Assembly (NCBI GenBank): GCA_001897435.1
Contig: MKSV01000003.1
Span: 248,001-312,000, forward strand
DNA length: 64,000 bases
Direction of reading: 5' to 3'
Source of the DNA: Acidobacteriales bacterium 59-55
Lineage (GTDB): Bacteria > Acidobacteriota > Terriglobia > Terriglobales > Acidobacteriaceae
This document shows positions 51,401-60,109 of the stretch, piece after piece. Under the pieces are notes generated by a model. The model was not told the origin of the DNA and searched no databases. It saw only the letters and a list, made by a program, of their open reading frames with translations. The translations under genes were made by a program, and so were the position numbers. How positions within the stretch are numbered: position 1 is the stretch's first letter; the number at the start of each line of letters is the position of its first letter.

Positions 51401-52178
51401 CGTAGATGGCAGAATATCCGTTGGTCTGCACCTGGAACTGGTTGACCGCATCGACGGAGATCGCCGTCCACACAAAGCGCGGATCGCCGTTGCCGCCGGC
51501 GCGCACAAAGGGGAGACCATCGATGTAGACGACCGAGACGGCCCCGCGGCTGCCGGAGCCATTCACGATACCGGTGTTGGTGGTGGCGTTGCCGCTGGTG
51601 TTGTTGCCCTGCACGCCCGGCATCAGGAAGGCAAAGTCGGTAGCGCGGCGCTGATCGGGCTGGCCGTAGGCTCCCATCTGAATGGGGAGCGCGGAATACA
51701 TCTCCTGCTCCATGGTCGCGCCCAGGGTCGCGTCGGTAGTGTTGAGCGCGGGGGGCGCCGTGGTGATGGTGACGCTCTCTGTCTGCGAGCCGACCACGAG
51801 AGCGACATTCACGTTCGAGGTCTCGAGCGCGTTGACGTTGACATGCTCCTGCGTGGTCGTTTGAAAGCCGGCGGCCGTTACCACGAGGGTGTAGATATCC
51901 GGATCGAGGGGGGAGATATCGTAGTCGCCGGACGAAGTGGTCGTGCGCGTGATCTTTGTGCCACGGGTCGTCGATGTGGCAATGACAGTCGCTCCGGGGA
52001 CGACAGCACCCGAAGGGTCAGTCACTACACCCTTAATGGCACCCTTACCGGCAAGCTGCGCACTGGCAGAAGGAGCACAAAACAGAAGGGCTGCGGCTAG
52101 AAGGGTCAACAGCCCGAGAAACGGGCGCATGTCGACCCGAGCAAAGGCGGGTTTGCGGGGGGTATTGCTCAACGTCAT
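48411..52178 (-). CDS. Oar-like TonB-dependent receptor, carboxypeptidase-regulatory-like N-terminus
   Basis: 1255 residues, outer membrane. A signal peptide (LGLLTLLAAALLFCAPSASA) leads to a CarboxypepD_reg-like domain (GKGAIKGVVTDPSGAVVPGA, then LDPDIYTLVVTAAGFQTTTQ), a plug-like region (VYIDGLPFVRAGGNGDPRFV) and a long barrel (FFFGNYNGFRYSSQTP and LDLGLRYDFFPSYREVHGNM). The C-terminus ends RAIQLSGRIEF, a barrel-closing signal with terminal Phe. Such Oar-like receptors are strongly expanded in Acidobacteria and import plant-derived or peptide substrates. It is flanked by OPT and an M1 aminopeptidase, so peptide uptake and degradation is a plausible theme. GAGG is about six bases before the ATG. 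Confidence 0.92.
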   Translation of the reverse strand: MTLSNTPRKPAFARVDMRPFLGLLTLLAAALLFCAPSASAQLAGKGAIKGVVTDPSGAVVPGATVIATSTTRGTKITRTTTSSGDYDISPLDPDIYTLVVTAAGFQTTTQEHVNVNALETSNVNVALVVGSQTESVTITTAPPALNTTDATLGATMEQEMYSALPIQMGAYGQPDQRRATDFAFLMPGVQGNNTSGNATTNTGIVNGSGSRGAVSVVYIDGLPFVRAGGNGDPRFVWTAISVDAVNQFQVQTNGYSAIYEGQGIQNYTVKQGGLKYHGAAYEFFRNTALDTWGFFGANVVSPFTGQPVKPVEHSNEFGINLSGPLVPFSSLKNKLFFFGNYNGFRYSSQTPKAITFPTLAQQSGNFAGLAKGGIFDPNSQALCTANSSDGPCRYRYGYGPGGGVGPRGNPVQTGPVDVIPSSEFSQVALKLQSYLPALSSQDTENNFNAPNGTGLNNWSTTDRIDYVISSKNTLSLLAAIGRQASSVPVGQTTSGRNVGPVPYNYGQAYAPKTAVGIIEDTHIFTPHVVNQFKYGYARYDGPTINANQSPTYAATAMGLTNLPSGQAQDTFPIVTFSGTNAPTNWGGTTANRTIAENYTLLDNVQWVVGKHSFTFGGQLAWLLYQTTPASGGATPLTLANAVTETAALNASSNAKPSYAATSNTGLAYASFLIGQIDKGSLTQYLVQEFGARFRAISPYIQDNWKVTPKLTLDLGLRYDFFPSYREVHGNMSFFNPNLDNPITGMKGALQYTGNGANTCNCSSPVNNYMKNIGPRIGLAYQIDPKTVIHASYGVMYTHGNAVGGGNQSSTGTGTLGFSAAPSFSPNGQLLSTFPLTGTNSAFPDFAPAAGRDSGPAYGTGYTTNSAYSGTPSGMGYADPYLGGRAPQYINWSFGFQHQWTDAFTSTISYVGSQGHFLPADGSNARGYWANQLDPKYLSLGSNLSLTGSAETAFCVANNLPCPANFNTKQSLATALKPFPFQSVSDSFGQVANSNYHALQVQLNMRPSHGLTFMANYTWSRSIDNGGTFRTGYAIPAAFSGNGKAYAQDAIERSVSTSNQPQHVVVTGVWDLPIGRSVLANNAWQRAIFGGFKFSEIFQAFSGSPLAITAASCGTNPAQATCMPTYNPAYTAGGNARQNGKWGEGVTRTNFNKISFIDSNAFTTTPAYIFGNTARTAPYNLYGPGNYNLDISLRRSFGLHLSESSRLSLQADMYNVTNHTQFSVSSTSFGNSSFGQVSGGQANRSRAIQLSGRIEF

Positions 52179-52503
52179 CTTGACCTCACAAAATTACTTC
52201 GTTTTGAAACAATTCGTATGGCGCAACACTTTGTTTACGCTCTTATGATCGATATCTCATACAGGTCAGACCACATAGGAGACAAAAGTTAGCTTCTTCC
52301 TCCGCGAACGAGCTGTCAAGAACTATTTTTGAGCAATAGGGGACATAGAAAAACGGAAAATTTAAAGAAGCTAATGCCTTTAAACGACTTGGGCTGCGCC
52401 GAGGGAGGCAGTTCATAGAAGAAGGCAGGATATGAATCGAAAAATTATTTTGGTCGTACCTATGTCTCGAAAAGAGACCCGCCGTCAATTGCCGGGATCT
52501 TCG
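52179..52503. other. 325-base AT-rich upstream region of the large TonB receptor
   Basis: Clearly more AT-rich than its surroundings, with runs such as AAAATTACTTCG and GGAAAATTTAAAGAAG. It should hold the promoter of the minus-strand receptor and the 3' end region of the M1 aminopeptidase. A short plus frame (52432-52614) has no ribosome-binding site and no family, so I do not call it. No RNA gene or transposon end is seen. Confidence 0.5.
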
Positions 52504-55113
52504 CTATTTGGATCGCTCGGCTTCGAGCCATTGCCGAAGGCTGGGCTCCTGGGCGGCACGGAACTGGATGCAGGCATTGATACTGTCAATCGACTTGGCG
52601 AGAGTGCGGGCTGAGGCGTCGACGGGGTGGGAGCCGAAGAAGCTGATGACCTGATCGCGGTGCTCCACCGTGCAGAACGAGCCGGTAGCCGCAACGACAC
52701 GGACACCGGAGTTCGTTGTGAACTGGGCGTGAACCTTGTCCCAGTGCTGCTGGATGTAAGTCCAGGTCTGGTCGCGGGTGGCGCGCTGCCGGAGCAGGAC
52801 GGAGAAGATGCGCCAACTATCTTGATTGCGAACCTGGCCGGAGGCGGCGTAGTCGAGCGTGCGCTCAACCAGGGCTGAATCGAAGAAGTGCGAGAGGGTC
52901 CCGAGCGAGTCGGACTGCGCCCCGGGATCGCGGGAGTCCTTGCTGGCGGCGAGGACCTTCTCATACAGGGCAGCGTCGCCGTTGGTGGCAGCGAGCATGA
53001 CGGCGGTGTCGGTCAGGATCGGATCGAGGTTCTTGTCCCTTTTGCCGCCACGGGCGAAGCTGCGCTCAGCGATCTCGCGGGCCTGGCTGAGGATAGCGGG
53101 ATCATCGGCCGCGCCCAGCAGTTCGAAGAGAGTAGCGCGGAGCTGGCGGCGGTCGAAGGAGTCATGCTTCGAGGGCTGGCCAAGAGCGGCGTAGATGGGC
53201 CCGAACTCGCGGCGGAGGATAGCGTTGAACTGCGCCAGATCTTCTGCGGTGGCGATCTGGCCCTTGATGGTGTAGACCTTGGCCAGCGCGGTCTGAAGGA
53301 CATCGGGATCGGAATCCTGCTTGAGAGCAAGGACGAGGTTCAAATAGTCGGCCACGGTCGAGCGGCCGGGAGGAACCAGCGCCCAGCGGTCGCCGATGAA
53401 GTTGATGCGCTCGGCAGGGGTGAGGGCGGTTTCGACGGCAGCTTCAATGGCCTTGTTCTGTTTCGGAGTGTAGGCAGTCCGGTAGTAGCCTTTGGCGGCG
53501 GCGTTGGCATAGAAGAAGGGCGCGGCCGGGATGGGAAGCGTAGCTTCGCCGGGGCTGAGGAGGCGGCAGACGGGTTTGCCGCTTGTCTTGAGGCAGACGG
53601 GCACGGTCCACTCTTGGCGGGTGTCATTGGCGGAGTTCTTCGAGAGGAAGAAGCGGCTTTGGGCGACAGGAACGCCGTCGGCCGAGGCATCCGAGAAGGT
53701 GAGCAACGGGACGCCCGGCTGTTCGACGAAGCTCGACATGATCTTGTCGACGGGAAGATGGCTGGCGGCGGTCTGGGCGTTCCAGAAGTCTTCAGCAGTA
53801 GCGTTACCGTAGAGGTGCGCTTGCAGATAGTTGTGGACGCCCCGGCGGAAGGTCTCTTCGCCAACATAGTTTTCGACCATATCGAGGACCGCCCCGGCCT
53901 TGCCATAGGCGATGCCGTCGAACATCTCGTTGATCTGCGCGGGGGTATCGGCGGTGGCCCGAATGGTGCGCGTCGTGGCCTGCGAGTCGTAGTTGAGGGT
54001 GGTGTCGAGCGACTGGGCGTTGTCCTGCGCTATGTTCCATTCGGGGTGCCACTGGGAGACGGGCTTGGTCTCAAGCCACGTGGCGAAGCCCTCATTGAGC
54101 CAGATATTGTCCCACCACTGCATGGTGACCATGTCGCCGAACCACTGGTGCGCCATCTCGTGCGCCACGACCGCGGCGACGTTCTTCTTCTCGGGGATGC
54201 TGGCGGTTTTACTGTCGAGCAGGAGATCGGTCTCGCGGTAGGTGATGCAGCCGAAGTTCTCCATCGCCCCGGCCTCGAAGTCGGGCAGCGCGACCATGTC
54301 GAGCTTGGGCATGGGGTACTTAATGCCGAAGTAAGTGTCGTAGTAGTGGAGGATGTATTCGGCGGATTCGACTGCGAACTTGGTGAGCTTAACCTTGTCA
54401 GGGGTGGCGCAGGCGCGGATGGGAACGCCGTCGCTGCTGCCCTTGGTGCATTGAAAGTCGCCGACCAGAAAGGCGACGAGATACGTGGACATGCGCGGCG
54501 TAGTGGCAAATTTAATGGTGTGCTTTTTGTCCGGCGCGGGCTTGTCGGAGACGATGTTGGTGTTGGAGATGACGGTATCGCCGCGGTCGACGGTGAGCGC
54601 GATGTCAAAGGTGGCCTTGAGAGCAGGCTCGTCGAAGCTGGGGAAGGCGCGGCGGGCGTCGGTGGGCTCGAACTGGGTGACGGCGTAGTTGCGCTTCGCC
54701 GTCTTCGAGAGGTAGAAGCCGCGCAGCTTGTCGTTGAGGATGCCTTTGTAGCGAATGTCGAGGGTGGTCTTGCCTGCCGGAAGCGCCTGCGGAAAGGTAA
54801 AGGTCGCCTGCTCTTTGCCGGGATCGAGCGAGACCTGCGCCGTCTGTGCGCCTGCGGTGACGGAGAGGAACTCGATCTCGGCGGCGTTGAGGGTAATGAC
54901 TTTACCGGGATGGTCGAGGACGACATCGATGGTCTCAGTGCCGGTAAAGGTCGCGGCCTTGAGATCCGGGGTGAGCAGCAGGGTGTAATGCTCAGGGTGA
55001 ACGCCGGAAGGGAGTCGCTGTGCCCATGCCGCGATCGAAGAGGAGAAAACCAGGAGGAGGGCCGAAGCGAGGAGAGTACGTTTGTGGGTCAGCATCTCCT
55101 TGTAACGGTACAT
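52504..55113 (-). CDS. M1-family aminopeptidase, exported
   Basis: 869 residues from ATG 55113, or 863 from ATG 55095. A signal peptide (TLLASALLLVFSSSIAAWAQ) is present. The M1 catalytic site is complete: GAMEN near residue 280, HEMAH (His318, Glu319, His322) binding zinc, and Glu341 in NEGFATW. A C-terminal ERAP1-like helical region follows. It should remove N-terminal residues from peptides outside the cytoplasm. ATG 55095 touches its AAGGAG with no spacing, so I prefer 55113, though that site lacks a good Shine-Dalgarno. The open frame extends to 55293 antisense to the phosphoribosyltransferase. Divergent from that gene; overlap of leader regions suggests shared promoters. Confidence 0.92.
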   Translation of the reverse strand: MYRYKEMLTHKRTLLASALLLVFSSSIAAWAQRLPSGVHPEHYTLLLTPDLKAATFTGTETIDVVLDHPGKVITLNAAEIEFLSVTAGAQTAQVSLDPGKEQATFTFPQALPAGKTTLDIRYKGILNDKLRGFYLSKTAKRNYAVTQFEPTDARRAFPSFDEPALKATFDIALTVDRGDTVISNTNIVSDKPAPDKKHTIKFATTPRMSTYLVAFLVGDFQCTKGSSDGVPIRACATPDKVKLTKFAVESAEYILHYYDTYFGIKYPMPKLDMVALPDFEAGAMENFGCITYRETDLLLDSKTASIPEKKNVAAVVAHEMAHQWFGDMVTMQWWDNIWLNEGFATWLETKPVSQWHPEWNIAQDNAQSLDTTLNYDSQATTRTIRATADTPAQINEMFDGIAYGKAGAVLDMVENYVGEETFRRGVHNYLQAHLYGNATAEDFWNAQTAASHLPVDKIMSSFVEQPGVPLLTFSDASADGVPVAQSRFFLSKNSANDTRQEWTVPVCLKTSGKPVCRLLSPGEATLPIPAAPFFYANAAAKGYYRTAYTPKQNKAIEAAVETALTPAERINFIGDRWALVPPGRSTVADYLNLVLALKQDSDPDVLQTALAKVYTIKGQIATAEDLAQFNAILRREFGPIYAALGQPSKHDSFDRRQLRATLFELLGAADDPAILSQAREIAERSFARGGKRDKNLDPILTDTAVMLAATNGDAALYEKVLAASKDSRDPGAQSDSLGTLSHFFDSALVERTLDYAASGQVRNQDSWRIFSVLLRQRATRDQTWTYIQQHWDKVHAQFTTNSGVRVVAATGSFCTVEHRDQVISFFGSHPVDASARTLAKSIDSINACIQFRAAQEPSLRQWLEAERSK

Positions 55114-55175
55114 GCTGGGAGCAGGTTGAGACAATCGTCGGTCGCCTCGGAGTTGAGATCGGCATCTAAATTCGC

Positions 55176-55802
55176 ATGTTTCGTGATCGCGGACACGCGG
55201 GAGAGTTGCTTGCTGCGCTGCTTGAGCGATATCGCGGGCAGCCGGGAACGGTGCTCCTGGCGCTGCCTCGCGGCGGAGTGCCAGTCGCAGCATCGGTTGC
55301 TAACGCGCTGGCTCTGCCGCTGGACGTTCTCCTTGCCCACAAGATCGGCGCTCCCGGCGAGCCGGAGTTGGCAATCGGCGCAGTCTCGGTGGACGGTGTT
55401 GTAGTGCTCGATCAGAAGGCGATTGCCGCAATGGGGATCTCCGAAGCGGCATTGGAAACTGCCATCTCTCACGAGCAAGTGGAGCTTCTGCGGCGAGAGC
55501 GTCTTTATCGCGGCGACCGTCCACGGCTTGCGTTATCCGGACAAACGGTCATCCTGATCGACGACGGGCTGGCGACCGGCTACACCATGCTGGCCGCCGT
55601 TCGCGCTGTTCGCCGCCAGCAACCGGCCAGCATCGTGGTCGCCGTTCCGGTTGCGCTCCGGGAGACTCTCGATTGGCTTCGCGCCGAGACGGATGAGACA
55701 GTCTGCGTCGATATGCCGAAGAGGCTGGAGGCTGTGGGGCAGTTTTATGAGGACTTCAGCCAGATCAGCGACGAACAGGTCATTGAAGAGTTGTCGCGGT
55801 AA
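55176..55802 (+). CDS. Phosphoribosyltransferase-like protein
   Basis: 208 residues. The PRPP-binding loop is VILIDDGLATGYTM, preceded by LLALPRGGVPVAASVANALA and LDVLLAHKIGAPGEPELAIG, which match the stand-alone PRTase-like family often fused or adjacent to hydrolases. Type I PRTase fold, cytoplasmic; no signal peptide. The substrate is not known and some members seem not to be nucleotide enzymes. The start ATG at 55176 lacks a strong ribosome-binding site. Divergent from the M1 aminopeptidase and convergent with the HigBA pair. Confidence 0.85.
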   Translation: MFRDRGHAGELLAALLERYRGQPGTVLLALPRGGVPVAASVANALALPLDVLLAHKIGAPGEPELAIGAVSVDGVVVLDQKAIAAMGISEAALETAISHEQVELLRRERLYRGDRPRLALSGQTVILIDDGLATGYTMLAAVRAVRRQQPASIVVAVPVALRETLDWLRAETDETVCVDMPKRLEAVGQFYEDFSQISDEQVIEELSR

Positions 55803-55833
55803 GTATATGGTAAGCGACACCGCATTTACCGCG

Positions 55834-56166
55834 TCACGCAGAGAGCTTCCATTGACGAATATCACTCTTGCGAATGGGCTTTGCGCGCTGAATCCGAAGT
55901 AGTCGCTTGGGAGTATGGAGCGCTTCCCATAGATCGGAGCGGCGCTGCGTGTTCAGCCAGAAGTCGGGGCTGTTACCGAAGACGCGACCGAGAATAAGGG
56001 CAGTATCCGCGGTAATCGCTCTCCGGCCGCGGCAGAGTTCATTCACATGCTTTCGCGGAAGACCGCTTCTTTCAGCAAGATCAGTCTGACTGATGTGGAG
56101 CGGCTCCATGAACTCTTCCGTAAGAATTTCTCCCGGAGTTGCGGGCTTTCGCTTTGTCATCAACAT
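55834..56166 (-). CDS. higA: HigA-type antitoxin
   Basis: 110 residues, XRE-type helix-turn-helix of the HigA group. The DNA-binding part is QTDLAERSGLPRKHVNELCR followed by GRRAITADTALILGRVFGNS and the family's PDFWLNTQRRSDLWEA. It should bind and neutralise HigB and repress its own promoter. It starts six bases after the higB stop (toxin-first order, normal for higBA), and its ribosome-binding AGG lies in the end of higB. Two in-frame ATGs (56166 and 56160) are close; I use the first. Confidence 0.92.
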   Translation of the reverse strand: MLMTKRKPATPGEILTEEFMEPLHISQTDLAERSGLPRKHVNELCRGRRAITADTALILGRVFGNSPDFWLNTQRRSDLWEALHTPKRLLRIQRAKPIRKSDIRQWKLSA

Positions 56167-56172
56167 ATTCGG

Positions 56173-56463
56173 TTACCTATACGAGTGGTTATCTAGATAG
56201 AGATCGCTGGCCTTGCCTTCTTCCCATCGAAAGATCAATCGCCACTGCGCATTGACGCGGATAGAATACCAACCCTGGAAGCTTCCTTCCAATTGTTCGA
56301 AGTGATTGCTGGGCGGCACGCGAAGGTCGGCATCCGTTTCAGCATCGTCGATCATTTGTAATTTCCGGAATAGCCTGTCACGCAAATCGGCGGGAATCTT
56401 TTTCGAGTGCAGGTCTTTCTCGAAAAATCTTCGCAGCCATTCACCTTTCCAGCTTGCAATCAT
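56173..56463 (-). CDS. higB: HigB/RelE-type toxin
   Basis: 96 residues from ATG 56463 (a GTG at 56472 is also in frame). The RelE-fold stretch is clear: WKGEWLRRFFEKDLHSKKIP, LRDRLFRKLQMIDDAETDAD, then FEQLEGSFQGWYSIRVNAQW and RLIFRWEEGKASDLYLDNHS. HigB is a ribosome-dependent mRNA endonuclease that blocks growth when freed from HigA. The toxin gene comes first and higA follows after six bases. The pair sits between the phosphoribosyltransferase and glk, just outside the sugar cluster. Confidence 0.92.
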   Translation of the reverse strand: MIASWKGEWLRRFFEKDLHSKKIPADLRDRLFRKLQMIDDAETDADLRVPPSNHFEQLEGSFQGWYSIRVNAQWRLIFRWEEGKASDLYLDNHSYR

Positions 56464-56497
56464 CTGTCCCACTGTACCACTGAGCGGGGCAATACCG

Positions 56498-57532
56498 CTA
56501 CGATTTGATCGACGCGGCGCGCTCGGAGCAGCAGGAGATCTCGGCGGCGCGGGCTTCGGCGTAGGCGGCTGCTCCCAGCAGGGCGCAGGTGTCGTCGAGG
56601 ATGATGCGGACGGGAATGGACTGGAGCAGAGGCGAGAGCCGGCCCTTGTCGTGAAAGGCCTGAATAAAGTCGCCGTTTTCGAGCGTCGGAATGATCTTGG
56701 GAGCGATGCCGCCGCCGAGATAGATGCCGCCCATGGCGAGAACCTTGAGGGCGATGTTGCCTGCCTCGGCCCCGTAGGCAGCGCTGAAGGTCTTCATGGT
56801 CTCGAAGCAGATGGAACTGGAGCCGTCCTGGGCGCACTGGCTGATGACGGCGTTGGGATCTTCAGCGGCGAGGCGGTCGCGGAGCCATTGGGGCTCGTGC
56901 AGCTTCTCGACATCGCGGAGGTACGCGTAGATGTTCTGGATGCCGAGGCCGGAGACGACACGCTCGAAGCTGACATGGCCCTTGAGGGTACGGAAGAGGT
57001 ATTGCAACAGAGCGACCTCGCGCTCGGTGCGAGGGGCAAAGTCGCAGTGACCGCCCTCGGACGCGATGGGGCGATGATGCTTGCCGTCCCAGATGAGCAG
57101 CGCCTCGCCCAGACCGGTGCCCGCAGAGATGAGCCCGCGATGGCCGACGGCAGCGTTGTTAGCGGCATGGAGGGTGTAGATCTTGTCCGGCGTCAGTTCG
57201 AGGATGCCGTAGCCGTTGGCTTCGAGATCGTTGATAAGGAAGATATGCTCGATGTCGAGGGACTTCACAAGTTCGTGAACGTCGAGAATCCAGGGCAGAT
57301 TGGTGAGCTTGAGGCGGCCTCCGCGGACGGGGCCGGGACAACCGAAACAGGCAGCGATGATCTGGCTGCGGGTGTCCTTATCGTCGCCGAGAAAACGCTC
57401 TACGACGTCATCGAGAGAGGGAAACTCGTGCGCGGGAAACTTCTCATCACGGATGGAGTGCAATTTACCGTTCTGGAAGTCGTACAGCGCGAGATGAACC
57501 TTGGTTCCGCCTACGTCGCCAGCAAGAATCAT
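56498..57532 (-). CDS. glk: Glucokinase
   Basis: 344 residues. The phosphate loop is MILAGDVGGTKVHLALYDF; FGCPGPVRGGRLKLTNLPWI, FLINDLEANGYG, GLISAGTGLGEALLIWDGKH and ASEGGHCDFAPRTEREVAL are typical of the Glk group, which phosphorylates glucose with ATP. YLGGGIAPKIIPTLENGDFI follows in the C-terminal lobe. The length matches the E. coli type (about 320). Its ATG directly follows the pgl stop (TAAATG), so the two are translationally linked. It ends the minus-strand pentose-phosphate operon. Confidence 0.94.
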   Translation of the reverse strand: MILAGDVGGTKVHLALYDFQNGKLHSIRDEKFPAHEFPSLDDVVERFLGDDKDTRSQIIAACFGCPGPVRGGRLKLTNLPWILDVHELVKSLDIEHIFLINDLEANGYGILELTPDKIYTLHAANNAAVGHRGLISAGTGLGEALLIWDGKHHRPIASEGGHCDFAPRTEREVALLQYLFRTLKGHVSFERVVSGLGIQNIYAYLRDVEKLHEPQWLRDRLAAEDPNAVISQCAQDGSSSICFETMKTFSAAYGAEAGNIALKVLAMGGIYLGGGIAPKIIPTLENGDFIQAFHDKGRLSPLLQSIPVRIILDDTCALLGAAAYAEARAAEISCCSERAASIKS

Positions 57533-58330
57533 TTATTTAAGCTCCAAAGTACCTGTCGTTTCTCCGTTCTCCGGTACTGGAAGCTTAGATGCCGCAGCGG
57601 AGTCGAGCAAGAGCGTAAGGCGTCCGCTGGCGGGGCGAATAATCTGTGAAGGGAAGGTATCGGGCTGGTAGGGGCCAAGCAGGACATCGTGGAGGACCTG
57701 GGCCTTGTCCGCTCCTTCAATAAGGAAGACGACCTCCCTGCCCTGGTTGATGACCGGCCAGGTAAGGGTGATGCGCCAGGTGTCCTTCTGCGGAACACGG
57801 TTAGCGGTGGCAATGTCGGTAAGGTTGTTGATCGCTTCGGTATGCGGGAAGAGCGACGCGGTATGACCATCGTCGCCCATGCCGAGCAAGACGAGGTCGA
57901 AGGTCGGCGTCTCGGCTCCCTCCAACTTGAAGCTGTTGCGGATGGCGGACTCGTAGCGGGCGGCGGCGACCTCGGGATCGAGTTCGCCTTCGATGCGGTG
58001 GATTTGCGCCGTGGGAAGCGGGACCTTCGAGAGCATGGCTTCGTTGGTCATGCGGTAGTTAGAGTCCGCGTCGGTGGGCGGGACGGAACGCTCGTCGACC
58101 CAGTAGAGGTCGAGCTTGTCCCACGGAATCTGTTTGAGAAATGGCTGGGCGGGATCGGCGAGCAGAGCAAACATCGCTTCCGGAGTGGTGCCGCCGGAGA
58201 TGGCAATGCGGGCGCGTCCCCTGGTCTGAACAGCGGAGGCCGCCGCGTTGGCAAAGAGGTGTGCCCCGGCATGGGCAACAGCGTCAGGCGTGGGGAAGAT
58301 GCGGTAGGTAATGTTGACGGGACGGGGCAT
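57533..58330 (-). CDS. pgl: 6-phosphogluconolactonase
   Basis: 265 residues of the DevB/Pgl type (NagB-like fold). ARIAISGGTTPEAMFALLAD, LYWVDERSVPPTDADSNYRM and LVLLGMGDDGHTASLFPHTE are the family's conserved blocks. It hydrolyses 6-phosphogluconolactone from the Zwf reaction. AGGAG is eight bases before the ATG. It lies 161 bases after zwf and immediately before glk. Confidence 0.95.
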   Translation of the reverse strand: MPRPVNITYRIFPTPDAVAHAGAHLFANAAASAVQTRGRARIAISGGTTPEAMFALLADPAQPFLKQIPWDKLDLYWVDERSVPPTDADSNYRMTNEAMLSKVPLPTAQIHRIEGELDPEVAAARYESAIRNSFKLEGAETPTFDLVLLGMGDDGHTASLFPHTEAINNLTDIATANRVPQKDTWRITLTWPVINQGREVVFLIEGADKAQVLHDVLLGPYQPDTFPSQIIRPASGRLTLLLDSAAASKLPVPENGETTGTLELK

Positions 58331-58491
58331 TCTTCAACTCCTGGCTGTTGGATTTCGTTAAAGGCTCGAAGCGAAGAGCATTTTTAGATGCATCGCCGTC
58401 GCTTCTCAAACGAAAAAAGCACAGTATTCTCTCCACTGCGCCTTGCCCGGTCGAGATGACGGCTTCCTTGCCTCCAGGCTGAAAGAGGCAT

Positions 58492-60048
58492 TTAAAGTTT
58501 GCGCCACTTGCGGTTTTCCGATTCAAGCAGGGCATCGGCGCCCGATGGCCCCCAGCTTCCGGCAGCGTAGTTGGGGAAGTCCTTGACCGGATCCTTGGCC
58601 CAGGCTTCAAGAATAGGCGTCATCAGCGCCCACGTGGCCTCGACTCCGTCACGATGGGCAAAGAGGGTGCCGTCGCCCAGCATGGCATCGAGCAAAAGGC
58701 GCTCATAGCCGTTGGCGGAGGACTTGCCGAAGGCCTCGGCGTAGCTGAAGTCCATGTTGACGGGGCTGATGTTCATGCCCTGGCCGGGCACCTTGGCTCC
58801 GAAGCGGAGAGCGATGCCCTCATCGGGCTGAATGCGCATGGAGATGATGTTCGGCTCGACGTTGCCGGCCTTGCCGTCCTTGCCCTTAAAGAGCAGCAGC
58901 GGCGGCTGCTTGAACTGAATGGTGATCTCGGTGACGCGCTTGGCCAACCGCTTGCCCGCGCGAATGTAGAAAGGGACACCGGCCCAGCGCCAGTTCTCGA
59001 TCTCAAGGCGCAGAGCGGCATAGGTCTCGGTGTGCGAGCGCGGATGGACGCGATCTTCCTGGCGATAGCCGATGGCGGGCTTGCCGTCGACGGTGCCGGG
59101 GCCGTACTGCCCGCGAACGGTGTCCGCGGGGTGGATGGGCTGAATCGCCTTCCACACCTTGACCTTCTCGGCGCGCACGGCCGAGGCCTCGAAGGAGACG
59201 GGCGGCTCCATGGTGACAAAGCTGAGCAGTTCCATGACGTGATTCTGGACGACGTCGCGCAGCGCGCCGGCGGTCTCGTAGAAAGGCCCGCGGCCCTCGA
59301 TGCCGATGCTCTCAGCCGCGGTGATCTCGACGTGATCGATGTAGTTGCGGTTCCAGACATTCTCGAAGATGCCATTGGCGAAGCGGAAGACGAGGATGTT
59401 CTGGACGGTCTCCTTGCCGAGATAGTGGTCGATGCGGAAGATCTGATCCTCGTCGAAGACCTTGTTGACCTCGTCGTTGAGGGCGCGGGCCGATTCGAGG
59501 TCGTGGCCGAAAGGCTTCTCGATAATGGTGCGGACCCAGTTTTTCTTGCCATCGGCGGAGACGTCCTGGCTGGGCTTGGACATGCCGTGCTGGCCGAGGA
59601 AGTTAATGATGTCTGAAAAGTATTCAGGCGCTGTGGCGAGGTAGAAGAGCCGGTTGCCGCGGGTGCCGAACTTCTTGTCGATCTTAGTAAGCAGCTTGTT
59701 GAGCGCGTCGTAGCCGTTGGCATCGTCAAAGTTCATGGCGTGGTACTGGATCTTGTCGATGAAGGGGGCCAGTTTGGGGTCGGATTCGTCGACTCCTCCG
59801 CCGGCGACGATGCCCTCCTTCATATCCGGGGCGAAGCTGGATTCAAGCGGGCGGCGGGCGACGCCGACGACGGCGAAGTTCTCGGGCAGAAGATTGGCCT
59901 GCTCCAGGTGATAGAGCGCGGGCAGGAGTTTGCGCTTGGTCAGGTCGCCGGAGGCGCCGAAGATGACGACGACGCAGGGCTCGGGCTTACGCTCGGGCTG
60001 CGGGCTGACACGGTCGACGGCAGGCGTGATGTGGGTTTCGTTGGGCAT
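58492..60048 (-). CDS. zwf: Glucose-6-phosphate 1-dehydrogenase
   Basis: 518 residues from ATG 60048. The cofactor loop is VVIFGASGDLTKRKLLPALY, the substrate and catalytic motif RIDHYLGKETVQNI includes the conserved His, and FENVWNRNYIDHVEITAAES follows. Zwf makes 6-phosphogluconolactone and NADPH at the entry of the oxidative pentose phosphate pathway. GAGAGGTAA lies upstream of ATG 60048, and similarity starts there, so the longer frame to 60138 is not used. It is 61 bases after gnd and 161 bases before pgl. Confidence 0.96.
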   Translation of the reverse strand: MPNETHITPAVDRVSPQPERKPEPCVVVIFGASGDLTKRKLLPALYHLEQANLLPENFAVVGVARRPLESSFAPDMKEGIVAGGGVDESDPKLAPFIDKIQYHAMNFDDANGYDALNKLLTKIDKKFGTRGNRLFYLATAPEYFSDIINFLGQHGMSKPSQDVSADGKKNWVRTIIEKPFGHDLESARALNDEVNKVFDEDQIFRIDHYLGKETVQNILVFRFANGIFENVWNRNYIDHVEITAAESIGIEGRGPFYETAGALRDVVQNHVMELLSFVTMEPPVSFEASAVRAEKVKVWKAIQPIHPADTVRGQYGPGTVDGKPAIGYRQEDRVHPRSHTETYAALRLEIENWRWAGVPFYIRAGKRLAKRVTEITIQFKQPPLLLFKGKDGKAGNVEPNIISMRIQPDEGIALRFGAKVPGQGMNISPVNMDFSYAEAFGKSSANGYERLLLDAMLGDGTLFAHRDGVEATWALMTPILEAWAKDPVKDFPNYAAGSWGPSGADALLESENRKWRKL

Positions 60049-60109
60049 TGTCAATTTACCTCTCGTGCTTTGATTAGGCTTTTCTGAGGGTCTGAAAAAT
60101 TTTGGCGGC

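Noticed and set aside
52432..52614. 60-residue plus frame upstream of and overlapping the aminopeptidase end
   Set aside because: No ribosome-binding site and no similarity; it overlaps the aminopeptidase 3' end.
52888..55404. 838-residue plus-strand frame antisense to the M1 aminopeptidase
   Set aside because: Gly/Val/Glu-rich shadow translation without motifs, while the opposite strand has a complete M1 active site.
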